DNA from: Rhodoplanes sp963712435 | Lineage (GTDB): Bacteria > Pseudomonadota > Alphaproteobacteria > Rhizobiales > Xanthobacteraceae | Assembly: GCA_963712435.1 (NCBI GenBank) | Contig: CAVQIB010000017.1 | Span: 1-64,000 of the forward strand | DNA length: 64,000 nucleotides | Reading direction: 5' to 3' | Part shown: piece after piece, positions 37,417 through 47,637 of the stretch | Numbering within the stretch: the stretch's first letter is position 1 | Layout of the letters: every line of letters begins with the position of its first letter | The notes under the pieces: generated by a model | The model's input: only the letters and a program-made list of their open reading frames with translations | What the model was told of the DNA's origin: nothing | The model's database searches: none | Program-made: the position numbers and the translations under genes

Positions 37417-38179
37417 TGGCGGGCGCAGGCGACAAGCGGCGCGTGCTGGTCACCGGCGGCGGGCGCGGCCTCGGCGCGGCGATCGTGCGCGCGCTGGCGG
37501 CGGCCGGCCACGACGTGACCTTCACCTACCGCTCGGCGGAAGCGGAAGCCGCAGCGCTCCTGCGCGAGCTCGCCGCCGCGCACCCGGCGCAGACCTTCGC
37601 CGCGCGCCGCTCGATCTCGCCGACAAGGCGGCGGTCGACGCCTTCGCCAAGACGCTCGAGGCGGACGCGCCCTATTCCGGCTTCGTCCACAATGCCGGCC
37701 AGACCTACGACACGCTCGCCGATGATGATCGACCAGGACAAGGCCGAGGCGGCGATGCAGGTGAACTTCTGGTCGTTCACCCGGCTGGTCGGCGGCGCTG
37801 GCGCGGCCGATGATGCGCGCGCGCGACGGCCGCATCGTCGCCATCGGCTCGATCACGGCGCTGCAGGCGAACCAGGGCAACGCGCGCCTATGCCGCCTCG
37901 CAAGGCCGCGCTGCTCGGCTATGCGCGCACGCTGGCGATCGAGACCGCGCGCACGCGGCGTCACCGTCAACTACATCGCGCCGGGCTTCGTCGACACCGA
38001 CATGATGGCGCCTTACGCGAACTACCGCGAGCAAGATGGAAGAGCCAGATTCCCGCGCGGCCGCTTCGCCACGCCGGACGAGGTCGCCGGCGATCGTCGC
38101 CTTCCTGCTGTCGCCCGGCGCCTCCTATGTCACCGGCGCGGTGCTGCCGGTTGACGGCGGCCTCTCCGGCGGCGACTAG
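37416..38179 (+). CDS. 3-oxoacyl-ACP reductase-like SDR, several frameshifts
   Basis: This FabG-like short-chain dehydrogenase of about 253 residues has RRVLVTGGGRGLGAAIVRALAAAGHDVTFTYR (NADP loop), then FVHNAGQTYDTLADDD, VAIGSITALQANQGNARYAA with the Ser and Tyr-region of the active site, and a C-terminus with VNYIAPGFVDTDMMAPYANY and VTGAVLPVDGGLSGGD. Frame changes occur about every 60-150 bases from 37610 to 38090. It presumably performs the keto reduction in VLCFA elongation. Its stop at 38177-38179 is clear. Confidence 0.8.
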
Positions 38180-38238
38180 GCATCCATCGCTGAATCGCTG
38201 ACATTCACGTTCGCGCTATCGGCCGGAACGTAGCAGCC

Positions 38239-39276
38239 ATGCGCGCGCTGCGCTCCTCGTCGCCGACCGCAAGCTCGAACTCGCCGAGCTTCCCGCGCCG
38301 CCGCCGCCCGGCCCGGACGAGGTGCAGATCGCGCGTCAAGGCGGTCGCGCTCAACCACATCGACCTCTGGGGCTTGCGCGGCATGGCCTTCGCCAAGCGC
38401 AAGCTGCCGCTGGTCGTCGGCGCCGAGGCCTCCGGCGAGATCGCCGCGGTCGGCGCGGGCGTCAGCCGCGTTCAAGCCGGGCGATCCGGTCGTCGATGTA
38501 CGGCGCGCTCACCTGCGGCGTCTGCAAGGCCTGCCGCGAGGGCCGCGACAATCTCTGCGAGAACGTCGGCGGGCGTGCATGGGCTTCCACGTCGACGGCT
38601 TCGCCCGCGAACGGCTCAACCTGCCGGCGCGCCTCGTCATCCCGGTGCCGCGCCGGCGTCGTCGCTGCGCGACGCGGCCTGCGCGCCGATCGCCTTTGCG
38701 CACCGTCGAGCACATGCTGTTCGACAACGCCAAGCTCGAGCCGGGCGAGACCGATCCTCGTGCAGGCCGGCGGCTCCGGCATCGGCACGGCGGCGATCAA
38801 GATGGCGAAGGCGATCGGCTGCACCGTCATCACCACCGTCGGCGACGACGAGAAGGCGGAGAAGGCCAAGGCGCTCGGCGCCGACCACGTGATCAACTAC
38901 CGCACCGACCGCTTCGAGGGCGTGGTGCGCAAGCTGACCAGCAAGAAGGGCGTCGACGTCGTGTTCGAGCATGTCGGCGCCGAGACCTGGAACGGCTCGC
39001 TGCTGTGTCTGAAGCGCGGCGGCCGGCTCGTCACCTGCGGCTCGACCTCGGGCGCCGACCGTGACGATGAACCTGATGCAGCTGTTCCAGCAGCAGTACC
39101 GCATCATCGGCTCGTTCGGCGCGCCCATGCGCAACATCCGCGAGAGCGCTCGACAAGATGGCGGGCGGCATGACGCCGGTCATCGACACCGAGGTGCCGC
39201 TCGCCGATTTCGAGCGCGGGCTCGACGCGGCTGGAGAGCCGCGCAGGTGTTCGGCAAGATCATCGTGACGTTCTGA
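38239..39276 (+). CDS. adhXL: zinc-type alcohol dehydrogenase of the VLCFA cluster, several frameshifts
   Basis: This MDR-superfamily protein of about 345 residues has VKAVALNHIDLWGLRGMAFAKRKLPLVVGAEASGEI, the structural zinc region ALTCGVCKACREGRDNLCEN, and the NADP loop ILVQAGGSGIGTAAIKMAKAIGCTVITTVGDDEKA. GADHVINYR and a C-terminus ending FGKIIVTF follow. Homologues called Adh2XL sit at this place in rhizobial VLCFA operons; the step is thought to be the chain reduction or enoyl reduction but is not settled. At least six single-base shifts. Confidence 0.8.
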
Positions 39277-39285
39277 TCGCCGCCG

Positions 39286-40213
39286 ATGCAGACCGAACTC
39301 CGCCAGTTGCGCCGCTTCTTGGCCCATTACGCCGGGCGCGCGACGCAAGTCGCGGCCCGGCTGGCCGTCCGGCCGCTGTTCAATCTGATCCGCCGGTTCG
39401 ATCGCGTGCGGGCGAGCGACGCGATGGCCGCGCTGATGCGCCGGATCGGCCCGTGGATTCCCGAACACAAGACCGGGCGGGCCAACCTCGCCGCCGCCTT
39501 CCCCGACAAATCGCCGGCGGAGATCGAGGCGATTCTCGCCGGCGTGTGGGACAATCTCGGGCGCGTCGCGATCGAGTTCGCCCATCTCGACCGCCTCACC
39601 GCCGGCGATCCGCTCAACCTGCCCTTTATCGCCTACGACGCCGAGAATATCGCGCGCTACAACCGGCTGCGCGACGACGGCAGGCCGGCGCTCGTGTTCG
39701 CCGCCCATCTCGCCAATTGGGAGCTGCCGGCGGTCATCGCCGCCGCGTTCGGCCTCGACGCCATGATCGTCTACCGCCGGCCGAATATCGGCGCGGTCGC
39801 CGATGCGGTGAACGCCGTCCGCGCCGGCACGATGGGCACGCTGGTGCCGACCCGCTTCGATACGCCGATCAGGCTCGCGCGCGCGCTCGAGCAGGGCCGG
39901 CATGTCGCCATGCTGGTCGACCAGCACGACACCAAGGGCGTCGAGGTCACGTTCTTCGGGCGCAAGTGCCGCGCCAATCCGCTGATCGCCATGCTCGCGC
40001 GGCAGATCGATTGCCCGATCCACGGCACCCGCATGATCCGCCTGCCCGAGGGCAAGTTCCGCGGGGAGATCACCGAGGCGATCGCGCCCGTGCGCGACGC
40101 CGACGGCCGCGTCGACGTGCAAGGCACGATGCAGGCGATCACGTCGGTGGTCGAAGTCCTGGGTGCGCGAGCATCCCGAACAATGGCTGTGGCTGCACCG
40201 GAGGTGGCGGTGA
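39286..40213 (+). CDS. lpxXL: lipid A VLCFA acyltransferase LpxXL, frameshift near the end
   Basis: This LpxL/HtrB-family inner-membrane acyltransferase moves the VLCFA from AcpXL to lipid A. FAAHLANWELPAV holds the HX4D/E-type catalytic motif (residues about 133-145), with a later MLVDQHDTKGVEVTFFGRK block and HGTRMIRLPEGKF. The frame as read continues past 40156 into unrelated residues. Shifting one base gives SWVREHPEQWLWLHRRWR and a TGA at 40211, the standard end of the family, so the corrected length is about 308 residues. Confidence 0.9.
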
Positions 40214-40442
40214 GATTGCGCGGCGGCCTGGTCGACGCCGCTGCCATGCTCGTATGTTTGTCGCTGCCCCTCTGCCTTGTGATGATGTCTGCTTTGGGAC
40301 TCTGAGCAGCATCAAGGGTCCTTCGTTTCGACATCCAGAACGTGCCAATTTCTGCCATCAGCCTCGCGCCCACGCGGCGTTTGACGATCGTCCGATCCAA
40401 CTCCGGCAAGTCAGAAGCCGAGATCGCAGATATGATGTCGCT

Positions 40443-40847
40443 ATGACACTTGGAAAGCGCTTGCTGCTGTTTGGACTGCTCGGACCGCCTCTCGGTTTCG
40501 TCACCGCCTTCTGGGTCCTTCTCCAGATCTTGAACATGGCCCTGGGTGAAAAGAGTACGGCCGACCTTGGTCAGCTCATCCTTCTGCCGATGGTCTACAT
40601 CGTGGGGATTGTCCCTGCGCTCGCCGCGGGCGGAATTGACCACTACTTCCGCAACTGGCGGCTCGGCCCGCTCTTCACGTGCCTTGCGGGATATCTGCTG
40701 GGCTTCGTGCCCATCGCGACTGCGCTGGTCATGGGATTCACCCACGGGCCGTTCGTGCTGATCTTCGGCCTGATTGGTGCGATCCCGGCGCTGATCTGTG
40801 CCCTAATTGCGAGAATGTTGAACCAACAGGAGAGAACGATGAGATGA
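40443..40847 (+). CDS. small four-helix membrane protein, unknown
   Basis: The 134 residues comprise four hydrophobic segments (LLLFGLLGPPLGFVTAFWVLLQIL, LILLPMVYIVGIVPALAAG, LFTCLAGYLLGFVPIATALVMGF, PFVLIFGLIGAIPALICALIARML) and charged termini. No family is recognised. It follows lpxXL after 230 gene-free bases and has lower GC than the VLCFA cluster. Confidence 0.6.
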   Translation: MTLGKRLLLFGLLGPPLGFVTAFWVLLQILNMALGEKSTADLGQLILLPMVYIVGIVPALAAGGIDHYFRNWRLGPLFTCLAGYLLGFVPIATALVMGFTHGPFVLIFGLIGAIPALICALIARMLNQQERTMR

Positions 40848-40859
40848 AAACGGCTGCTG

Positions 40860-41000
40860 CGTCGGAACATGCCGATGATGCTCAGGCTTGGTGGGATAGA
40901 AGTTCGGTGAGACGTAGGCGTCTTCTCCACGAAAGATCGCCAACACCTCCTGACTATCAGCGACCATTCGGTGCATGTCATTGGCCAGAGCCACGTGGCT
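40860..41000 (-). pseudogene. fragment of a PaiB-like FMN-binding regulator
   Basis: On the minus strand SHVALANDMHRMVADSQEVLAIFRGEDAYVSPNFYPTKPEHHRHVPT matches the middle of PaiB-type FMN-binding proteins (usually ALAIFxGPxAYVSPxWYxxKxEHGKVVPTW). Both ends of the gene are missing. A remnant. Confidence 0.55.
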
Positions 41001-41034
41001 CCCGCGCGGGCGCGTTGGACGGATGTCACGAACT

Positions 41035-41316
41035 ATGGCCATTGGCCAAGCTCTCGCCGAAACGGCGCGCGCGGCGCAGATCGAGGCCATTCGCTATGCA
41101 TCGGTCCGCGATCCCGCGCGGGGGATGAACCTCGCGCTGCTCACCTGGCGCGCCTTCGCCAAGCCCAAGCCGGTTGTGCAGCAAACCTGGCGCATCCGTC
41201 TCAGCGTCGCCGGGGCGCAGGCGATCTGCGAATACCCGAAGGCAGGCCTTACGCTCGACCGCGCGAGCTTTGCGGCCGATCCCCGCATCGCCAAGCTGCG
41301 CTGGGTCCGCAGCTAA
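41035..41316 (+). pseudogene. C-terminal fragment of a RES-domain protein
   Basis: The 93 residues include AETARAAQIEAIRYASVRDPARGMNLALLTWRAFAKPKPVVQQTWRIRL, matching the second half of RES-domain NAD-degrading toxins. The N-terminal half with the catalytic Arg and the Xre-type antitoxin are absent; the upstream DNA is a PaiB-like fragment on the other strand. Probably a dead remnant, although an intact short protein cannot be excluded. Confidence 0.55.
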
Positions 41317-41545
41317 TCCGAAAGCTCGCAGCGACCCGTCAGCTTCAAATCGACCTTCACATCAAAGAGTAATCTATCCGCGTAAGAAGCTTCAAAGCCA
41401 AACAAAGCCATCGCTTCAACAAGGCGCCCTGTAACCGCGACGACACACAACTGTTGGTTTTCAAACGCCTTGGTACTATTGCGATTGCCGCCTCCGAGAT
41501 CGTCTTTCAAAGTCGTCGTTCGGCAAGGTTTCCGTTGGAGTTCCC

Positions 41546-44314
41546 ATGCTTGCTCTGAGCGACGCAAAGTGCGTAGAGACGTTTGCTTGCGCAAAGCCGA
41601 GCATCCGGGGCGTCTTGCTGGCGAGCGTCGCGTTGGCGGCTTTGGCGACGCCTGTTGCGCTTGTGGCGTTTGCGACAGGCGCCGGGGCGCAAGACGCGAC
41701 CTGGCTCGCGACGCCTATATCCAACGACTACAACAGCGGAGCAAACTGGAGCGGCGGCGCGGTTCCGACCGGGATCGCGAGCTTCGGCGCCTCGTCGCAA
41801 ACAAACCTCCAGTTAACCGCGCCCACAGCCCTCGGCGCATGGGTGTTCAATCCGGGCGCTTCCGATTACACCTTCACGACCGTATTTATCCCCAATAATC
41901 CGGTGCTTAGCTTCGTCGGCGCGGGAATTGTCATCAATGGTGGCGGCGCGACGATTACGAGCGAAACGCAACTTCAATTCTTCAACAACAGCTCGGCGGG
42001 AACTGCGACCATCAACGCCAATAGCAACCTCTTGTTTTTCAACAGCAGCACGGCCGGCGCGGCGATCATCAACAAGGGCGCGCTCGGCGTTCTGGACTTT
42101 AACGATAACAGCACGGCTGGCGCGGCGACGATCCAAAATAACGGAGTATTGCGCTTCTTTGACAACAGCAGCGCGGGCCGCGCGACATTTATCAACAATG
42201 CCACCGGCGCCATCGCTTTCGGCGGAACCAGCACCGCCGGCGGCGCGGCAATCACGAATCAAGGCGCATTGCAGTTCGGGGACAACAGCACGGCGGGAAA
42301 CTCCCTCATCTTCAATTCCGGTTTTGTGACGTTCTTTCCCGCGGCGTCCGGCGGGACCGCCCGCTATGTCGGCCAGCCCGGCGGGCAACTCGATCTTTCG
42401 TTCCTGGGCCTTGGCGGCACGACACTCGGCTCGATCGAGGGGGCCGGGACCATCTTTCTCGGCGCGAGCAATCTGAGCGTCGGCGCCACGGGCGCTTCGA
42501 CGGTGTTTTCCGGCGTGATCGCCGACGGCGGCGGGAACCCCGGCGTGCAGGGATCGCTCACCAAGACCGGCTTAGGCACGCTCGAATTGTCGGGGGTGAA
42601 CACCTATACCGGCGCAACCACGGTGAATGATGGCAGACTGCTGGTGACGGGCTCGATCGCCTCGTCGGCGCTGACCACGGTCAACGGTGGCGTTCTCGGC
42701 GGCGCGGGCGCCGTCGGCAGCGCCATGATCAACAGCGGCGGCACCTTTGCTCCCGGATTTCGGAGCTCTGGCAACTCGCTGGGCGCGATGACGGTGCAGG
42801 GCAATCTCGTCTTTGAACCCGGCGCGCGCTATCTCGTGACGGTCAGTCCGGCGACCTCCGCGGTCGCGAATGTTACGGGTGCGGCGTCGCTTGATGGAAC
42901 GGTGGCCGCATCGTTTTTCCAGGGCGCGTATTCCCCAGGAGCGTACAGGATTCTCAGCGCGGCCGGGCGTTTCGGCGGGACGCAGTTCGCGACGCTCGTG
43001 ACCAGCAACGCGCCCCCCAATTTCAGCGTAAGTCTCGGCTATGTTTCCAATGTCGCTTCCGATGACCTGTTTTTGTTTTTGAATCCTCCCGCGCTTGGCC
43101 AATCGACCCGTCTTCCCCTCAAACATCAGAACGTCGCGGGCGCCGTCAACCGCGCCGTCATTTCCTCGGGCGCGCTTCCGGCGAACTTCCTGCCGATCTA
43201 CCAGCTGACCGGCGTCGAGCTCGTCGACGCGCTGGACCGGCTGTCCGGCGAGGCGGCGACGGCGGCGCAATATGGCGCGTTCCAGTTGGGCAACCAGTTC
43301 TTCTCGCTGATGCTCGATCCGCTTGTCTATGGCCGCGGCGCCGTCTCGTCGCGCCCGCGGCGGGGGAGCGATGCGGCTTGCCGCCGAAGAGACGCAGCCG
43401 CCCGAGATCGCGCTCGCCTACGCCAAAATCCTCAAGGAGCCCCGCCCACGCCGGCGCCGATCATCTGGGAGCCGCGCTGGAATGTGTGGGCCGGCGGCTA
43501 TGGCGGCACCAACCGCACCCAGGGCGATCCCGTGGATCGTCGGCTCGCATGACGTCACGGCGCGCACGGGCGGCTATGGGGCGGGGATTGATTACCGCAT
43601 CTGGCCGGGGACGACGTTGGGCGTGGCGCTGGCCGGCGGCTTCACCAATTGGGGGCTTGCGAGTGGGCTCGGCGGCGGCGACAGCGACGCCTTCCAGGCC
43701 GGCCTCTACGGCGTCACGCGCAACGGTCCCGCCTATCTTGCCGGAGCCTTGGCGTTTGCCGAGCACTGGATGACGACCGACCGCTTCGCCTATGCGGGCG
43801 ATCATCTGACGGCGCGCTTCAATGCGCAGAGCTATGGCGGACGCATCGAGGGCGGCTGGCGTTTTGCGACCTTCCTCGGCGGGGTCGCGCCTTACGCGGC
43901 GGTGCAGGCGCAAGCCTTCCACACGCCCGCCTACAACGAGCTCGATGCGACGCTTCGGCGGCTTCGGCCTGAATTACAATGCGCGCAATGCGAGCGACAC
44001 GCGCAGCGAGCTCGGGCGCGCGCTTCGATCACGCGCTGCCCATCGCGAGCACGGCCGTGCTCGCGCTCAACGCCCGCGCCGCCTGGGCGCATGACTGGGT
44101 GACCACGCCGATGCTCGATGCCCGTCTTCCAAACGCTGCCGGGGGCGAGTTTTATCGTTACCGGCGCCACGCCCGTTCCCAACTCGGCGCTGCCTCGGCC
44201 GGCGGCGAACTGCGCTTCCTCAACGGCTGGTCAATCGGCGGTCGCTTCGACGGCGAGTTCGCAGACCGCGCGCAGACCTATGCCGGGACGGGAGTTATTC
44301 GCTACACGTTCTAG
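41546..44314 (+). CDS. autotransporter (type Va), frameshifted in the barrel region
   Basis: An N-terminal signal region (SIRGVLLASVALAALATPVALVAFATGAGA) precedes a passenger. The passenger's first part has about 23-residue repeats built on NSSAG/STAGxAxIxNxGxLxF (roughly residues 145-270), then an autotransporter-associated repeat (GSLTKTGLGTLELSGVNTYTGATTVNDGRLLV). The C-terminal barrel is spread over frames after 43370: GTTLGVALAGGFTNWGLASGLGGGDSDAFQAGLYG, YGGRIEGGWRF, and the final strands ending TGVIRYTF. Total about 920 residues. Shifts lie near 43370, 43440, 43530, 43955, 44030 and 44110. The passenger role is unknown; adhesion is common in the family. Confidence 0.85.
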
Positions 44315-44351
44315 GCGGCCGCCCACATGCCGCTTCCGACCAGCGCCGACG

Positions 44352-44373
44352 ACCTCCCCTTTCGGGGGGAGGT
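44352..44373. terminator. hairpin between convergent genes
   Basis: The stem ACCTCCCC/GGGGAGGT has a six-base loop. It lies between the convergent autotransporter and binding-protein genes. There is no T tract, so termination is only suggested. Confidence 0.4.
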
Positions 44374-44420
44374 GACATCAAGCAAACCATACTGCGACCT
44401 CCCTCGCTGGGAGAGAGCGC

Positions 44421-45535
44421 TCACCGTCCCGTCTTGATGCGCGTCCACAGCCGGTTCATCGTCCGCTGGGTCGCGGCGTTGCGCGCTTTCGCCGTATAGA
44501 GGCGCTGCATGGTCGCCGCGTCCGGATAGATGCTGCGGTCGTCGAGGATCGCCGGGCTGATGAACTTCTGGCTCGCCAGATTGCCGTTCGCATAGGACAG
44601 GAAATCGGTGTTCTTCGCGGCGACCTCCGGCCGCTGCAGATAGTCGATGAAGGCGTAGTGCCTCCTGCGACATTGCCTGCGTCTTTCGGGATGGCGAGAT
44701 TGTCGAAGAACATCTGCGCGCCTTCGCGCGGGATGACGTAGCCGATCTCGACGCCGTTCTTCGCCTCCGCCGCGCGCTTCTGCGCCTGCTTGATGTCGCC
44801 GGAGAACCCGACCACGAGGCAGATCTCGCCCCCGGCAAGCGCGTTGATATATTCGGAGGAGTGGAATTTGCGGACGGAGAAACGCACCTGCGCGAGCAGC
44901 GCGGCCGCGCGTTCAAGCTCCTTGGCGTCGCTCGAGTTCGGGTCGAGGCCGAGATAGTTCAGCGCCGCCTGCAGGATGTCGTCGCTCGAATCGAGCATAT
45001 AGACGCCGCAGTCCTTGAACTTCGCGAGATTCTCCGGCTTGAACACGATGTCCCAGCTGTCGATGCGCGCCTGCGGACCGAGTATCTCGCGCACCTTGCC
45101 GACATTGTAGCCAATGCCGACCGTGCCCCACATGTAGTTGACGGAGTGGCGGTTGCCGGGATCGTGGGCGGCGACGCGCCGTTCGATCTCCGGCCACATA
45201 TTGGCGAGGTTCGGCAGCTTGGATTTGTCGAGCGGAAGGAACACGCCCGCCTTGATCTGGCGCTCGAGGAAATTGGCGCTCGGCACGACCACGTCGTAGC
45301 CGGAACGGCCGGCGAGCAGCTTCGTCTCGAGCGTGTCGTTGGAGTCGAAAACGTCGTAGCGGATTTTAATGCCGGTCTCGCGGGTGAAGTCCTCGAGCAC
45401 GGACGGCTCGATATAGTCCGACCAGTTATAGACGTTGACGACCCGCTCCTGCGCCGGGCTTTGCGTCGCCGGCAGCGCAAGCGCGGCGAGCGCAAGCAGC
45501 GCACGGATCAATCCGGTTTTGAGTGCATGTCGCAT
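44421..45535 (-). CDS. polyamine-type periplasmic binding protein (PotF-like), one frameshift
   Basis: The signal peptide (LIRALLALAALALPATQSPAQ) precedes ERVVNVYNWSDYIEPSVLEDFTRETGIKIRYDVFDSNDTLETKLLAGRSGYDVVVPSANFLERQIKAGVF, a near-standard PotD/PotF start. A one-base shift near 44675 moves the frame from IPKDAGNV to QEALAFIDYLQRPEVAAKNTDFLSYANGNLAS, ending TMNRLWTRIKTGR. About 371 residues is usual. It would deliver putrescine or spermidine to an ABC permease, but no permease or ATPase lies nearby. Confidence 0.9.
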
Positions 45536-45582
45536 GCGCCGGTTTCCCTCGCCCGGTCGAGTCAAAGGACGCGACCGCCCGC

Positions 45583-45837
45583 CTATTTGTAACTGTAGCC
45601 GCGCCGCGTCTGCACGGACAGGACGGGCGGGGGCGGATAGGGATTGATGCCGCAATAGCCGCCCGCCCCGCGCACGGTCGTCATGCATTGCTGCAGCGTC
45701 GTGTAGGCGCAGCTTCCCGCCTCGACCCCGGACGGAAGCCATGCGCACCAGGGATACCAGGCGCGCAACGCGTTGGCCGGCGCGCCCGCCGCCGCGACCG
45801 CCGCCAGCACCACCATTCCCAGCACGATCTTCCGCAT
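45583..45837 (-). CDS. DUF3551 small secreted protein
   Basis: The 84 residues start with a signal peptide (MRKIVLGMVVLAAVAAAGAPANA), followed by WYPWCAWLPSGVEAGSCAYTTLQQCMTTVRGAGGYCGINPYPP. Four Cys and the C(A/S)Y/F-TTxxQCMxTxxGxGGxC pattern define DUF3551, a family frequent in Bradyrhizobium and relatives. Function unknown; the cysteines suggest disulfides in the periplasm. Confidence 0.9.
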   Translation of the reverse strand: MRKIVLGMVVLAAVAAAGAPANALRAWYPWCAWLPSGVEAGSCAYTTLQQCMTTVRGAGGYCGINPYPPPPVLSVQTRRGYSYK

Positions 45838-45889
45838 GTCGGTTCCCCTGATCCCTGCCGCGGCTCATCCCGCCGTTCATTGGCCGGGC

Positions 45890-46225
45890 TTACGTCTCGG
45901 TCGGCAGCCCCGCCGCTTTCCAGGCGACGATTCCGCCTGCGAGATGCGAGCGATAGGGCAGCCCGGCCGCCTGTGCAATCTCCGAAGCGCGCACCGAGCG
46001 AATGCCGGTGGCGCAGGAGAAAACCACGTCGCGTCCGTCCGGATCTGGAATGGCGGCGGGATCGAAGGCGGAGAGCGGGAGCAGAACCGATCCGGGAATG
46101 CGCTCCCGGGCGGTTTCGCGGTCCTCGCGCACATCGACGAGCAGGATGCGGTCGGCGGCGAGTTCGGCCGCGACTTCCTCCGCGGCCAGATTGCGCACAC
46201 CGCCACGGCCAAAGGGTCGGGACAT
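45890..46225 (-). CDS. rhodanese-like protein
   Basis: The 111 residues form a single rhodanese domain: LVDVREDRETARERIPGSVLLPLSAF, then VVFSCATGIRSVRASEIAQAAGLPYRSHLAGGIVAWKAAGLP. The active-site Cys is in SCATGIRS. It transfers sulfane sulfur or serves as a redox adaptor; the partner is unknown. Confidence 0.9.
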   Translation of the reverse strand: MSRPFGRGGVRNLAAEEVAAELAADRILLVDVREDRETARERIPGSVLLPLSAFDPAAIPDPDGRDVVFSCATGIRSVRASEIAQAAGLPYRSHLAGGIVAWKAAGLPTET

Positions 46226-46550
46226 CGATACGGCTCCTCAAACATGATTCGGTCCGGCGGGCCGGTCGGCGAATTGAACGCGTATGGAGGACATTTGGGC
46301 CGATCGATTTGCACTGGCAAGGCGTGGCCTCGACATCGGCGGGGCCAGCCTGATGCGGGGGAGAATCCCTACCGACCTACCCGTCGCGGCTAGCGCCGCG
46401 TCCTGCAACTCCTTGCGAGGAAGCCGCTGTGGGAGCGCTGTTTCTTGCCGGAAAAGATGCCTCGCATCGCCGTCTTGTCGCCGCCTGCACCCTCATTCAG
46501 CCACATTAATTTACAAATATACAGGAACGAGGGGCGGGGGATTTGAGACG
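46226..46550. other. divergent intergenic region
   Basis: These 325 bases lie between the rhodanese and methyltransferase genes. An AT-rich patch (TTAATTTACAAATATACAGG, about 46506-46525) just before the methyltransferase could be its promoter. No RNA element is recognised. Confidence 0.4.
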
Positions 46551-47546
46551 ATGTCGGCGGCCAACGGACTCAATGCGTTCTCATTTACAAAACTGAACAG
46601 AGCGGATTTCAACCAGCTTCACGCGCAGGCTGACCCGAGGATGTACTATCGCGTCCTCGGAGCGCTGGATTATACCATTCCGCATCTGGCGCACCCTGTT
46701 TTCATGCAGCTCATCCAGGCCCGGTATCAGATCAAGGGCGCGCCCATCAACGTTCTCGATCTCGGGTGCTCCTACGGCGTCAACGGCGCCCTGATGAAAT
46801 ACCCGATCACCTGGGACATGCTGCACGCGCGCTACCACATCGCGGACCTGGAAAACCTGACCTCGCAGCAGCTCGAGGACTACGATCGGCAGTACTTCCA
46901 GTCCTGGCCGAAGCGGCGGCACATCCGCGTCGTCGGCATCGACACGCCGAACACCGCCGTCCGCTATGCGGAGCGCAGCGGCAGCGTCGATCGCGGCTTC
47001 GCCATCGATCTCGAAACGCAGGAGCCGACGGTCGAACTCGGCGCGGTGCTGGAGAACATCGACCTGATCGTCTCGACCGGCTGCGTCGGTTACTGCACCG
47101 AGCGCACCTTTGCCCGCATCGCCCGGCACACGCCGGCGGGGGCGCGCGCGCCATGGATCGCGTCCTTCGTGCTGCGTGTCTTCTCCTATGACGGCGTCGC
47201 GCAGTTTCTCGCGAGCCAGGGCCTGGAGACGGAGCGCTTCGAGGGGGCGACCTTCGTCCAGCGTCGGTTCACCGATCGCGAAGAAATGGACGGCGTCCAG
47301 GAAATCCTGCGGGCGGGCGGCGTCGACACCGCCGGGAAGGAAGATCACGGGCTCCTGCACGCGGAACTCTACGTCTCCCGGCCCGCCGAGGAAGTCAAAC
47401 GGTGTCCGATCAATCGGCTGATCTCGGTTGCGAGCGGCGTCAACCGCTTCGCGTCGAATTCAACTCCTCGGCCCGAGAGCCTCCTCCGTGCCCAATCTCC
47501 AGTCGCTCGAACTTCTGGCGGGCTGATCGGGCGGCGCCGCACCTGA
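46551..47546 (+). CDS. class I SAM-dependent methyltransferase-like protein
   Basis: The 331-residue protein has a Rossmann motif I (INVLDLGCSYGVNGALMKYP near residue 70) and motif II region (GIDTPNTAVRYAERSGSVDRGFAIDLE). VLENIDLIVSTGCVGYCTERTFARIA is consistent with motif IV. The C-terminal 40 residues look disordered. The acceptor cannot be inferred. ATG 46551 is preferred over upstream frames because conserved-looking sequence begins there. Confidence 0.7.
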   Translation: MSAANGLNAFSFTKLNRADFNQLHAQADPRMYYRVLGALDYTIPHLAHPVFMQLIQARYQIKGAPINVLDLGCSYGVNGALMKYPITWDMLHARYHIADLENLTSQQLEDYDRQYFQSWPKRRHIRVVGIDTPNTAVRYAERSGSVDRGFAIDLETQEPTVELGAVLENIDLIVSTGCVGYCTERTFARIARHTPAGARAPWIASFVLRVFSYDGVAQFLASQGLETERFEGATFVQRRFTDREEMDGVQEILRAGGVDTAGKEDHGLLHAELYVSRPAEEVKRCPINRLISVASGVNRFASNSTPRPESLLRAQSPVARTSGGLIGRRRT

Positions 47547-47637
47547 AAGCGCGGAGCGATCCCTGCGCTCCGCGGATCAATCATGCTCGCGACGCCAACG
47601 GACTGCGCAGCGGTCGCACCGCGATCCACCTCAGCAT

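Noticed and set aside
46330..46480. A GC-rich leader before the methyltransferase that at first resembled another riboswitch (CCTGATGCGGGGGAGAATCC).
   Set aside because: It lacks the B12 box and the CCGCAACTG core, and I could not fold it into another known class.
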